A DNA stretch of 12,961 bases from CAYXRK01 sp964467615 (GCA_964467615.1 CAYXRK010000139.1:1-12961), one strand, 5' to 3'. Numbered from the stretch's first letter, positions 6,101 to 12,961 are shown. Translations and numbers: made by a program. Notes: generated by a model not told the origin, from the letters alone.

Positions 6101-7401
6101 TTGTAGGCGCGGACGAGTGCGCCGGATTGGAAGCGTTGGACTTCTTGGGCGAGGTCTTTGGCGGATTCGTAACGGTCCTTCGGGTCTTTGCGGAGGGCGC
6201 GCATGGCGATGGCGGCGAGTTCGGGCGGGGCGTCCGGGGTGAACTCGCGGATGGGTCTTGGTTCTTCGGTGATGACTTTTTTTAGGGTGTCGGCGAGGGA
6301 GTCGCCTTTGAAGGGGAGGCGGCCGGTGAGGAGTTCGTAGAGGATTGCGCCGAGGGAGTAGACGTCGGAGCGTTCGTCGATTTGGTCGAGTTGGCCTTTG
6401 GCTTGTTCGGGGGGCATGTAGGCGGGGGTGCCGAGGGCGTAGCCGTAGGCGGTGTTGACGGCGTCGGCGGCGTGGCCCTTGCTGATCATCTCGAAGGTGC
6501 GGCTGAGTTCTTCTTCGTGGATGTCTTTTTTGCCTTTGGCTTTGGCGAGGCCCCAGTCGATGACGACGGTTTCGCCGAATTCGCCGACCATGACGTTGCC
6601 GGGTTTGAGGTCGCGGTGGATGACGCCGCGGGAGTGGGCGTATGCGATGGCCTGGCAGAGGTCGACAAAGTGGGGGAGTAGTTTGAGGCGGTCTTCGAGG
6701 GTGGCGGCCTTGCGGATGGATTCGGCCATGGAGCCGCCGCGGACGAGTTTCATGGTGTAGTAGAGCGAGCCGTCGTTGCGCGTGCCGAGTTCGTAGACGG
6801 GGACGATGGCGGGGTGTTCGAGTTGGCCGGTGATGCGGGCTTCCTGGAGAAAGCGGGCGATGAGGCCGGCGGAGAGGCGGGCGGGGGTTTGGGGAGTGAG
6901 GTCGCTTTGACCGGGGATGGGCAGGAGTTCCTTGAGGGCGATGTCGCGGCCGAGGTGTTCGTCGTGGACGAGTAGTACGCGGCCCATGCCGCCGCGTGCG
7001 TGTTCGGATTCGCGGGTGTAGCGGCCCGGTGTTTCCTGCACGCCAGGTGCGCGGTCGGAGAGGAGGACGGGCGCGCCGGGCGCGGGCTTGGTGACTTGTA
7101 CGCCGCCGGAGCCGGTGAGCGAGATCGTGCCGCAGAAGGATTCGGCGATTTGGTCGTCGCCGCCGAATGCGACGAGGGTGGCGTGGACGTCGCCGCCGTA
7201 TTCGGCGATGGCTTCGTCGACGAGGCGTTGGATGAGGGCCTTGTCGCGCGGTTGGATTGCTCGCGCCGCTAAGAGTCGATCCGCCAAGTCTTTCGCCGGA
7301 TCGACCGCCCAAGCCGCCGCGGCCTCCATGATCTGCGAGGGCGTGACTTTGCGGAGTTGTACGGCAAAGACACCGAAGAGAAGGTTGCGGTCACGATCCA
7401 T
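3190..7401 (-). CDS. Giant membrane Ser/Thr protein kinase with 14 WD40 repeats and PDZ-like C-terminus
   Basis: A 1403-residue Hanks-type kinase that would phosphorylate Ser/Thr of unknown targets. After a helical N-terminal region (1-125) comes the kinase domain (about 128-425): Gly-rich loop RGGMGRV (137-142), K157 in ALKE, E187, HRDLKPGN (D264, N269), DWG in place of DFG (D282) and GTPAYMPPE (E332). All catalytic residues are present. A basic stretch (RRHRT) then a single membrane helix (451-471) suggests the kinase is cytoplasmic and the rest periplasmic. A charged coiled-coil-like linker (about 475-520) leads to fourteen WD40 repeats of exactly 42 residues (553-1140). The C-terminus (1141-1403) has two PDZ-like segments (LEAHDLITSIDARSI and LEATDELISLNGEAI). 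The ATG at 7401 has no good Shine-Dalgarno. Codons in the kinase half end far more uniformly in G/C than in the propeller half. Large kinase-WD40 fusions are known in Planctomycetes and relatives; the ligand is unknown. Confidence 0.93.
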   Translation of the reverse strand: MDRDRNLLFGVFAVQLRKVTPSQIMEAAAAWAVDPAKDLADRLLAARAIQPRDKALIQRLVDEAIAEYGGDVHATLVAFGGDDQIAESFCGTISLTGSGGVQVTKPAPGAPVLLSDRAPGVQETPGRYTRESEHARGGMGRVLLVHDEHLGRDIALKELLPIPGQSDLTPQTPARLSAGLIARFLQEARITGQLEHPAIVPVYELGTRNDGSLYYTMKLVRGGSMAESIRKAATLEDRLKLLPHFVDLCQAIAYAHSRGVIHRDLKPGNVMVGEFGETVVIDWGLAKAKGKKDIHEEELSRTFEMISKGHAADAVNTAYGYALGTPAYMPPEQAKGQLDQIDERSDVYSLGAILYELLTGRLPFKGDSLADTLKKVITEEPRPIREFTPDAPPELAAIAMRALRKDPKDRYESAKDLAQEVQRFQSGALVRAYKYTLTDRAARFIRRHRTLVGTVAAAALLLVAFGAYSFWRINAERDQALVARDNESLARQEAERTIEQLEYSNYVSAIRLAQADIDAHNPTMARSRLMDCPVRYRNWEWGYLFDRLDSSLVSLYGHSGIVTAASFSPDRTRIVTASYDRSAKVWDAKTGQQLTTLFGHSDRIASVSFDRDGRRVVTASWDKSAKIWDLDTGQALTTLSGHSGAVVDASFRPDGGCVVTCSWDKSAKVWDAVTGQHLFTLTGHSRSVTSASFRIDGAQIVTASDDGTVKVWDAATGQELVTLSGNSRPVNSAMFSPNGTRIVAALLDGAAKVWDTETGRELTTLYGHTGRVLSASFSPDSTRIVTGSDDRTAMVWDVATGRNLFALSGHSRGVVNASFSPEGTQILTASDDASAKVWDAQINFQFDTNSDRSERLVEASFSPDGKRILTASQDNWVKVWDAQTDEVLVTLVGKTGTLVDASFSPDGTRIVTPTVDNAAKIWNALTGQNLMTLSGHSGRISDASFSSDGTRIVTASVDKSAKVWNAETGQEIMTMYGHDGAVTSASFSPDGNRIVTTSWDKSTKIWDVQTGDVLFALPNLAFPYMDASFSPNGRFIVTVSREHDARVWDAVTGDKVHTLSGHADWVFDASFSPDGRRIVTTSQDKSAKIWDSATGRELLTISNYSNSMYGASFSPDGMQIVTATGEARPNIWNSAPWHPDAWQDDDIRPRFIKFALRDAPKVSNILYDPLSDQTLDILENIEFAASQLRELDIPGLRGDIRLVAGQGIYVANAASLPSIPGIVLEAHDLITSIDARSIHSIREAAAILTEYAVARRTNASVGKRIIVEVVNAYDREWFVLDFPGLVENRLNIGRELLPDFPMLAANELQQNIKQAEDADSVDSSRILYVARLAQPLDLEATDELISLNGEAIGGFPSLLAAFNNLRERTEKGTLTSTDLIVHRPRTNQRIRTKIIIDPDSPAP
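3982..5745 (-). repeat. Fourteen in-frame 126-bp repeats encoding WD40 blades
   Basis: Residues 553-1140 of the kinase divide into 14 units of exactly 42 residues with no insertion or deletion. The consensus is TLSGHS...V..ASFSPDG.RIVTAS.D.SAKVWDA.TG. Units 8, 12 and 14 have lost the GH dipeptide and are the most diverged; unit 5 has GNS and unit 9 GKT in its place. Fourteen units equal two seven-blade propellers. On the plus strand the same period shows as recurring cgtcccac / gtccggactgaacga blocks. Confidence 0.92.
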
Positions 7402-7569
7402 GGTGGGGTTAGGGTATCGGGTTTAGGGAATCGGGTTCAAAGGTCTACGTTCGAAGTTCAATCCTTGTTGCTCGGTGCTCTGCGTCCTCTGTTCCTTTGA
7501 GCTTGAACTTTCGAGTTCCTCGATGCCGTTAGGCTACGCCGAATCTTTCCGTTATATTTGGGCGCACGC
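7402..7569. promoter_or_regulatory. Divergent intergenic region between kinase and ABC operon
   Basis: 168 bp that must contain the promoters of both the kinase (minus) and the ABC-radical SAM operon (plus). A G-quadruplex motif lies next to the kinase start. A loose inverted repeat (TTCGAAGTTCAA at 7450-7461 against TTGAACTTTCGA at 7503-7514, one extra base) flanks the middle. An A/T-rich TTATAT near 7552 could be a -10 element for the operon, but I cannot pair it with a -35. No strong Shine-Dalgarno precedes either start. Confidence 0.4.
7405..7435 (+). other. Five-tract G-quadruplex motif before the kinase start
   Basis: Plus strand carries G-tracts at 7405-7408, 7412-7414, 7419-7421, 7426-7428 and 7433-7435, separated by loops of only 3-4 nt (TTA, TATC, TTTA, AATC). 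This satisfies the usual G3+N1-7 pattern with one spare tract. The G-rich strand is the template strand of the kinase gene, and the motif begins 4 nt upstream of its ATG, so folding could impede transcription of the kinase leader. Confidence 0.65.
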
Positions 7570-9642
7570 ATGCCAATCATCGAAGTCGATAATGTCTCGA
7601 AGAGGTACCAGTCGCGGAACCGGCGCGCGCGGATGCTGCTCGGGCGGAACGGTCTGGGCCGGTTGTTCGGCTTGGGCGGGGCGGAGTATTTCTACGCCCT
7701 GCGCGAGGTGTCGTTCAGCGTCGAGCCGGGCGAGTCGCTCGGGCTGATCGGCGCGAACGGTTCGGGCAAGAGCACGCTGCTCAAGGTCTTGGCCGGCGTC
7801 ACCGCGCCGACCGAGGGCCGGGTCGAGGTGCGCGGCCGGGTGGCGTCGCTGCTCGAACTGGGCGCGGGGTTTCATCCGTTTCTGACGGGCCGCGAGAACG
7901 TGTACCTCAACGCGGGCATCCTGGGCATGCGGCGCAAGCAGGTCGACGCCGTGTTCGAGGACATCGCCGCGTTCTCCGGCATCGGCGAATTCATCGACAG
8001 CCCGGTCGATACGTACTCGAGCGGCATGTACGTGCGGCTCGCGTTTTCCGTCGCGGTACACACCAACCCGGACATCTTCCTGGTGGACGAAGTGCTCGCC
8101 GTCGGCGACGAAGAGTTTCAGCGCCGGTGCCGCGCGCGCATCGGCGAGCTCAAGGAACAGGGCAAGACCATCGTATTCGTGTCGCACGACCTCGGCATCG
8201 TGAACACGATCTGCGACCGCGTGATCCTGCTCAGCAAGGGAAAACTGATCGCGCGCGATACGGCAAGGAAGACCATCGACTTCTATCTGCGGCAGGTGGG
8301 CGACGAGCGCGGGCTGCACATGCTCGAGTCGGGCGGCATCGAGGCCATCGCCAGCAACGGACGGCTCGCGCTCTTCAAGGACCAGCGCGAAATCACTGCG
8401 CCGCTCGGCTGCTTCATGGGGATTCGGTCGTTCGGCCAATACCACGATTCGCAGCGGGCGGCGTGGACGGTCGCCGATTCGTCGCCGGCGCACATGGTCG
8501 CGCGAGGACAATTCTCGAGACTTCCCGCGTCGCTCGAATGGCGCATGCGACTCGAGGGCGCGGCGCTGGAGTGGGAGATCGATCTGGACTGCGAACGGAC
8601 TTTTCCCGCCGAGAGCATCGAGCTGAATATCAATCTTCCGCGCACGTACGGTCACTGGCTCTTCGGCGATCTCGGCGGCGAGTTCCCGCAAATTTTGCCG
8701 GGCGATACGGGGTGGTCTGCCGTCGCGCAGTCGGAAGTCGCCGTGCGCGAGACCGCGGCGCTCGCCGAAGACGACGCGGTCCTGCCGCCGTTCTTCTGCC
8801 AGATCGAGCAGCCCGATCCCTACTTCCGCGCGGTGATGTTCAACTCCGACTACGTGACCGGATCGCGCGTGTTGCAAATCGCCGCGAGCTATCCCAAAGA
8901 GGTCCGGATGTTGCCCACGGGGCGTCGCGCCTTGTTGAAACTCCGGATCGATCTTGGCGCGTCAACGGCCGGGATCCGCGAAAAAATCCAGCTCGATCGC
9001 ACGCTTCGGATCGGTGACCTGACGGCGCGCTTCGAGCAAGGCATGATCCGCATCGCGTACAAAGGTGAGGAAATTACGACCGGCCTGCACCTTTACTGTT
9101 CGATGCTGATTTATCACCTGTGGCACGACAGCACGAGTTTGCAATGGGGCCCAGTGACTGTCGCGGACGGTGTCCTGAGCGTTTCGGGGGACTCGCGACG
9201 CTTTCCCCTTCGGCAACACTGGCGTCTCTCCACACGGCTCGATGGTTTTGATCTTACTATCCACCTTGAGGCCCTGGTGCCGTTGGAGGTGCAAGAACAT
9301 CAGACGTCGATTCTCCTTCGGCCCGCGTATCGTACGTGGAAGGCGGGACCGGAAGACGGTGAATTCCCGGCCGAGTTTAGTTCGGAAGGGGCCTGGAAAC
9401 ACCTGAATTCGAGTTACGTTCCGAACCGGGCGATTTCGGCGGCGGGGGAGGGTGTGCCCCAGATCGTTTTCGAGACCTCGCCAAGTTCGCCGGAATCCAC
9501 GATGACGCCCATTCAGACGGGCGCGCAGGCGTCGGCCCATGTTCTGCAGGCATTGCGGACGTCGTCCGAGGGTTTGCTATACTATGCGATTGGAAAACAT
9601 TTGTTTTTCGAAGGCAGCGTTCGGCTGAATGCGCCCCAGTAA
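7570..9642 (+). CDS. ABC-type polysaccharide-export ATPase (Wzt/TagH class) with large C-terminal extension
   Basis: A 690-residue protein. Residues 1-245 are a complete ABC ATPase: Walker A GANGSGKST (61-69), ELGAGFHPFLTGREN around the Q-loop position, signature YSSGMYVRLAFS (149-160), Walker B IFLVDE (169-174, catalytic E174) and switch histidine H206 in FVSHDLG. The insert before YALREVSF and the SSGMY signature are typical of ATPases that power export of O-antigen, teichoic acid and other surface glycans with a separate permease. Residues 246-690 are a long extension rich in aromatic and alternating hydrophobic stretches, probably beta-rich; I do not recognise it. In Wzt, a C-terminal beta-sandwich binds the glycan end, so substrate recognition is the natural guess, but here it is several times larger. 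The ATG at 7570 is chosen because the protein then begins MPIIEVDNVSKRY; an in-frame TTG lies at 7558. The first radical SAM gene follows after 53 nt. No permease is present. Confidence 0.87.
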   Translation: MPIIEVDNVSKRYQSRNRRARMLLGRNGLGRLFGLGGAEYFYALREVSFSVEPGESLGLIGANGSGKSTLLKVLAGVTAPTEGRVEVRGRVASLLELGAGFHPFLTGRENVYLNAGILGMRRKQVDAVFEDIAAFSGIGEFIDSPVDTYSSGMYVRLAFSVAVHTNPDIFLVDEVLAVGDEEFQRRCRARIGELKEQGKTIVFVSHDLGIVNTICDRVILLSKGKLIARDTARKTIDFYLRQVGDERGLHMLESGGIEAIASNGRLALFKDQREITAPLGCFMGIRSFGQYHDSQRAAWTVADSSPAHMVARGQFSRLPASLEWRMRLEGAALEWEIDLDCERTFPAESIELNINLPRTYGHWLFGDLGGEFPQILPGDTGWSAVAQSEVAVRETAALAEDDAVLPPFFCQIEQPDPYFRAVMFNSDYVTGSRVLQIAASYPKEVRMLPTGRRALLKLRIDLGASTAGIREKIQLDRTLRIGDLTARFEQGMIRIAYKGEEITTGLHLYCSMLIYHLWHDSTSLQWGPVTVADGVLSVSGDSRRFPLRQHWRLSTRLDGFDLTIHLEALVPLEVQEHQTSILLRPAYRTWKAGPEDGEFPAEFSSEGAWKHLNSSYVPNRAISAAGEGVPQIVFETSPSSPESTMTPIQTGAQASAHVLQALRTSSEGLLYYAIGKHLFFEGSVRLNAPQ

Positions 9643-9695
9643 GCGCGGGCGGTCCATGGTCGGCGGCGAGCGCAACACTGGGAGAGGCAATAATC

Positions 9696-11057
9696 ATGGC
9701 GACGGTTCCCGCGCGAACGGAAGAGATGCGCACGGATTCGCCCCCGGCGGCGTTGCGGCGGGATTTCAAGACAACGCGGCGGCGTACGGTGACGCGCCGC
9801 GGCGTCATGTGGCTCGGCCAAACCTGCGACGCGCGCTGCTACTTTTGCTATTTCCTCGATCGCATCGCGGACTCGAAACACGTCGAGCATCCGTTCATGA
9901 CGCTCGAAAAGGCGAAGAAGATTTGCCACACGCTTCGCTACTTTTACGGTCATAGCGCGATCGATATTCAGGGCGGCGAGCCGACGATCCATCCGGAGAT
10001 CCTGGAACTTATCACGTATTGCCACGAAATCGGCCTTTATCCGACGCTGATCACGAACGGACTGAGTCTTGCCAAACCGGGACGGCTCGAAGAATTTCGG
10101 GACGCAGGCGTTCGGGATTTCCTGGTCAGCCTGCACGGCCTCGGCGCGACGCACGACGAGGTCGTTTGCAAGAAAGGCGCGTCGATCAAGATCATCGCGG
10201 CAATCGAGCGGATGGTCGAACTCGGAATACCCTTCCGCTATAACTGCACCATGTCCAAGCCGGTCGTCGCGCAATTGCCAGACATTGCGAGGAAGGCGGT
10301 CGAGTATGGCGCGAACGCGGTGAACTACATTGCATTCAATCCCTTCGGCGATCAACAGACCGGTAAGCGGACGGACACGAACGTCGCGCGGTATTCGGAC
10401 ATCAAGCCGAAGCTGACCGAGGCGATGGACATCCTCGATGAGGCGGGCATCGAGTGCAACGTGCGCTATTTGCCGTTGTGCATGGCCGAGGAACGCCACC
10501 GGAAGAATTTTTTCAACATGCAGCAGCTCACGTATGACCACCACGAGTGGAACTACGAGAGTTGGCTGTGGACGATGCAGCAATCGCAAATGATGAAGGG
10601 GCGCGACACGACGCCGCCGGCGCGTATCGGCAAAGGATCGAGCCGCCTATACCGCGGTCCGCTCAAGCTGCCGGGAATCGAAGAGAAGCACGGGTCGTAT
10701 GAAGTGTGCCACGGCGTGCTCGACTTTGAGGAGAAACACCCGGTCGTAACCAAGCTCGGTTTCCTGGCGCAGAACACCTACGCGCGCGCGCAGCAATCCC
10801 TCGTCGGCGTGGAGAACCTGCTTCGGCTCGAGGCGCGTATTCGCGCGAACGCGGACTGCAAGTATCGGTACGAGGCCTCGTGCGATCAGTGCTCATGCAA
10901 GAACATCTGCGACGGGTTCCACGGCGACTATGCCGACTTCTTCGGGACGGGCGAAGCGCAGCCGATCAATGGGATGCCGCCCACGGACGATCCTCTTTAC
11001 TACATCAAGCAGCAAGTCAAGATCGTCGAAAAGGAAGACGAAGCCTGGGCGCTGTGA
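9696..11057 (+). CDS. Radical SAM enzyme with C-terminal cysteine cluster
   Basis: A 453-residue radical SAM protein. The CxxxCxxC motif binding the SAM 4Fe-4S cluster is CDARCYFC (C44, C48, C51), followed by the SAM-binding GGEP (93-96), LITNG (118-122) and FLVSLHGLG (142-150). The C-terminus has a dense cysteine group, C388, C396, C399, C401 and C405 (pattern C-x7-C-x2-C-x-C-x3-C), with C338 further upstream, which likely holds an additional Fe-S cluster as in SPASM or twitch enzymes, although the spacing is not the standard SPASM one. The substrate is unknown. The ATG at 9696 has GGGAGAGG about 8 nt upstream. The first 35 residues are basic and probably disordered. It follows the ABC ATPase by 53 nt and precedes a second, different radical SAM gene by 85 nt, so co-transcription is likely. 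A role in modifying the exported polymer is inferred from context only. Confidence 0.87.
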   Translation: MATVPARTEEMRTDSPPAALRRDFKTTRRRTVTRRGVMWLGQTCDARCYFCYFLDRIADSKHVEHPFMTLEKAKKICHTLRYFYGHSAIDIQGGEPTIHPEILELITYCHEIGLYPTLITNGLSLAKPGRLEEFRDAGVRDFLVSLHGLGATHDEVVCKKGASIKIIAAIERMVELGIPFRYNCTMSKPVVAQLPDIARKAVEYGANAVNYIAFNPFGDQQTGKRTDTNVARYSDIKPKLTEAMDILDEAGIECNVRYLPLCMAEERHRKNFFNMQQLTYDHHEWNYESWLWTMQQSQMMKGRDTTPPARIGKGSSRLYRGPLKLPGIEEKHGSYEVCHGVLDFEEKHPVVTKLGFLAQNTYARAQQSLVGVENLLRLEARIRANADCKYRYEASCDQCSCKNICDGFHGDYADFFGTGEAQPINGMPPTDDPLYYIKQQVKIVEKEDEAWAL

Positions 11058-11142
11058 GTGGCGGCGATTCGTCGTCCGCTGATTCAATGGCGTCGGCGTA
11101 CTCTCGCTTGCAGACTTGGGCCGGTGACTGAGCGCGAAAACG

Positions 11143-12324
11143 ATGCAGCCGATTAGCTTCTATCTGAAGCACTACGCGAAGGCCGCCGTCCGCCGCACGG
11201 TGTGGCCGTTGCTACCGGCGAAATCGCGGGCACTGATCCGCGCGCACTGGCACACGCCGAGGATGCCGATACACGTTTTCTTCGAGCCCACGACCCAATG
11301 CAATCTTCGGTGCTTGCACTGCGGGCGGACGCATTGGAAGGACCGCGATCCGAACCGCGACATCGATCTCGGCGTATTCAAGCGGACGGTCAAGGAATTG
11401 CATGATGGGGGTGTCCGCGAGATGACGCTGCAGGGTCTCGGCGAACCCTTCCTGCACAAAGACATTTTCGAGATGATCGAGTACACGCGAGCTCTTGGCA
11501 TCTACACGCGGTTCAACACGAACTTCACGATTTTCGACGACGCGATGGCCGAGCGGCTGGTCCGCGGCGGCCATTCCGAAGTGATGGTTTCGATTGAGTC
11601 GATCGAGCCTAAACTCTTTGCCGACATCCGGCGGCGCGGGGACCTCGATACAGTGCTGACCAACATCAAGAGGCTGGCCGACGCCAAACAACGCCTTGGG
11701 TCCGACACCCCGAAAATCTACGTGAACGCGGTGCTGCTCAAATCCACACTCGAGCTTGCGCCCAGATTGGCGTCCGAGATGCGCCGCGTGGGGGCGTCGC
11801 GCCTAAACTTCCAAGGTCTTAACACGGCCGGAATCCCAGAGAAGGTGAAGCTGCTGAACGGCACGCGCATGATCGACAATTCCCTTTCCTCATTGACGTA
11901 CGAAGAGATCGAGGACGTCACTCAAAAAATTCTTGCGCTCGGGGACGCCGATTTCCCGGTGACGATTACAGGCGACCTCGGCGGCCGGGACAGCGTCCAC
12001 CGGCCTGCGTCGGGAATACTAACGTGCTCGGATCTCTGGGAGAGTCCCTACATCGATTCCTCTGGCCGCGTAACCCCGTGTTGCTGGCTGCCCGATGGCG
12101 ACATTATGACCCTCGGCGACTTGCGCAAAGAGTCATTTCGAGATGTGTGGTTCGGCCCCGCGTATGAGAAACTTCGCCGCCAACACATCACGGGCCACCC
12201 GCCGGACGTCTGCAAGAATTGTCAAAAACTCACCCTCGTCATCGAAAACGGGACGAGTCAAGCCGGCGAGGACCAAAGCGCCGAACGGTACAACAACTTT
12301 TTTCTCGGCGTGCCGAAGGTTTGA
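11143..12324 (+). CDS. Radical SAM/SPASM-domain protein
   Basis: A 393-residue radical SAM enzyme. An N-terminal extension (1-42) rich in basic and aromatic residues precedes FFEPTTQCNLRCLHC, giving the CxxxCxxC motif C53, C57, C60. The GEP motif is in LQGLGEPFLH (98-104), and TNFTIF and VSIES mark later strands of the barrel. A SPASM-like C-terminus has C295, the pair C313-C314 in GRVTPCCWLP, the usual GDLRKESFRDVWFGPAYEKLR segment and C357/C360 in CKNCQK, which would bind auxiliary Fe-S clusters. SPASM enzymes modify peptides, proteins or small carbohydrates; which applies here cannot be told, and no small precursor-peptide gene was found nearby. The start at 11143 has only a weak ribosome site. 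It shares little sequence with the radical SAM protein before it, so it is not a recent duplicate. It ends 29 nt from the stop of the convergent ceramidase-like gene. Confidence 0.88.
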   Translation: MQPISFYLKHYAKAAVRRTVWPLLPAKSRALIRAHWHTPRMPIHVFFEPTTQCNLRCLHCGRTHWKDRDPNRDIDLGVFKRTVKELHDGGVREMTLQGLGEPFLHKDIFEMIEYTRALGIYTRFNTNFTIFDDAMAERLVRGGHSEVMVSIESIEPKLFADIRRRGDLDTVLTNIKRLADAKQRLGSDTPKIYVNAVLLKSTLELAPRLASEMRRVGASRLNFQGLNTAGIPEKVKLLNGTRMIDNSLSSLTYEEIEDVTQKILALGDADFPVTITGDLGGRDSVHRPASGILTCSDLWESPYIDSSGRVTPCCWLPDGDIMTLGDLRKESFRDVWFGPAYEKLRRQHITGHPPDVCKNCQKLTLVIENGTSQAGEDQSAERYNNFFLGVPKV

Positions 12325-12353
12325 AGGATGTTCTCCGGCTGTGCGGTAGATTT

Positions 12354-12961
12354 CTAACGCACTTCGAGCTGGACGAGATCCAGTGCACGCTCAGTCAGAA
12401 TTCTTCCGGCGTCCCAGGTGACGCGGGCCACTGAGGCTTCGTAGCCGCCGGTGTAGCGCGCGCGGGGCGTGACCAAGTATCCGACGTAGCCGTTCGCGTA
12501 GCCGACTAGGGCGAAACTCTTGTCGGTGAGATGTTCAGTGCGCTGGCGCATTTCGAGCGCGTATTCGACGAACAATTCGCCCGGCACCGCGACGAGAACA
12601 ACGTCGCCGATCTGCATGACTTGCACTGAGCCGGGGAACGTTTCGGGGCGAGTGAGGGTACCGTCGGCGAGACCTTCGGCTTGTTTGGCGAGGGCCCCGG
12701 ACAATTCGGCTTTACGTTCGAGCGAACGTATCACGGGCTGACTGAGACTTGAAGCCTTGGCCTCCTCAATGGACGCGTTGAGTTTCTCGAGTTCGGCGCG
12801 GGCTGCTTCGGGTGCGGGAAGTTCCTTTGGCGCGAGGGGAAACTCTTCGAATGCGGCGGCGAGCCGCACTTCAGGCTGAAGCGTAATGGATTCGGCGTTT
12901 CGAATTACTTCGCCGGCGACGACGTTTCCGACACGTTCGATTTCGAGCCAGGGATCGCCCT
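12354..12961 (-). CDS. C-terminal part of a ceramidase-like protein (cut by window edge)
   Basis: The frame is open from the TAG at 12354 to the window end, giving about 202 visible residues; the true start lies beyond 12961. The segment reads from GDPWLEIERVGNVVAGEV through a helical stretch (PEAARAELEKLNASIEEAK) to IGDVVLVAVPGELFVEYALEMRQ, FALVGYANGYVGYLVTP and RYTGGYEASVARVTWDAGRIL. The blocks 'GD..LV.VPGE.F.E', 'GYANGYVGYL.TP' and 'GGYEAS' match the neutral/alkaline ceramidase-like proteins common in Planctomycetes and related genomes, which cleave lipid amides and are often exported. An internal GTG at 12869 is not the start, because homologous-looking sequence continues upstream. The catalytic region lies outside the window, so activity cannot be judged. 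It is convergent with the radical SAM operon. Confidence 0.78.
   Translation of the reverse strand, partial: GDPWLEIERVGNVVAGEVIRNAESITLQPEVRLAAAFEEFPLAPKELPAPEAARAELEKLNASIEEAKASSLSQPVIRSLERKAELSGALAKQAEGLADGTLTRPETFPGSVQVMQIGDVVLVAVPGELFVEYALEMRQRTEHLTDKSFALVGYANGYVGYLVTPRARYTGGYEASVARVTWDAGRILTERALDLVQLEVR

Noticed and set aside
5870..7312. 480-codon minus-strand frame overlapping the kinase in another frame
   Set aside because: Almost pure Arg/Pro/His composition, no domain; produced by strong third-position GC bias of the kinase half.
7450..7514. Inverted repeat TTCGAAGTTCAA / TTGAACTTTCGA as a terminator or operator
   Set aside because: Imperfect with an extra base and a loop of about 40 nt; mentioned only within the intergenic entry.
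7552..8877. 441-codon minus-strand frame opposite the ABC ATPase
   Set aside because: No recognisable motif, whereas the plus strand shows all ABC motifs in order; shadow.
9582..10589. 335-codon minus-strand frame opposite the first radical SAM gene
   Set aside because: No domain and it mirrors a gene with full radical SAM motifs and a ribosome site.
11058..11142. Precursor peptide gene between the radical SAM genes
   Set aside because: Only 85 bp; a short frame across it begins inside the previous gene and has no ribosome site or peptide-like features.
12325..12353. Bidirectional terminator between the convergent genes
   Set aside because: Only 29 nt and no stem-loop with T-runs could be drawn.

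Overview
The window is bacterial, GC-rich in most genes, and resembles an environmental genome from the Planctomycetes/PVC or Candidatus Hydrogenedentes type of lineage. This guess rests on a very large Ser/Thr kinase fused to WD40 propellers, a secreted proline-rich EF-hand protein, a ceramidase-like protein and an abundance of radical SAM genes; no 16S gene or other marker is present, so it is only a guess.

Layout. (1) 90-833, minus: secreted EF-hand protein with a Gly/Pro-rich repeat linker. (2) 1065-2651: a complete, apparently recent IS1595-family insertion with perfect 22-bp inverted repeats, an exact 8-bp target duplication (GAAACAAA), a zinc-ribbon DDE transposase, a translationally coupled 46-residue basic ORF, and a convergent passenger gene for a small two-helix membrane protein. 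(3) 2652-3189: gene-poor stretch with two palindromic structures and one doubtful small coiled-coil ORF. (4) 3190-7401, minus: a 1403-residue Ser/Thr protein kinase, one membrane helix, fourteen WD40 repeats of exactly 42 residues (two seven-blade propellers' worth), and a C-terminal region with two PDZ-like segments. (5) 7402-7569: divergent intergenic region holding a five-tract G-quadruplex motif right before the kinase start. (6) 7570-12324, plus: a probable operon of an ABC-type ATPase of the Wzt/TagH polysaccharide-export class with an unusual ~445-residue C-terminal extension, then two different radical SAM enzymes. (7) 12354-12961, minus: the C-terminal end of a ceramidase-like protein, cut by the window edge and convergent with the operon.

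How it may work together. The ABC ATPase plus two radical SAM proteins look like part of a cell-surface glycan (or related polymer) synthesis and export locus; the partner permease is not in the window. The kinase is a single-gene sensor/scaffold with its own probable promoter. The IS lies between genes and does not visibly break one. No rRNA, tRNA, CRISPR array or phage genes were seen.
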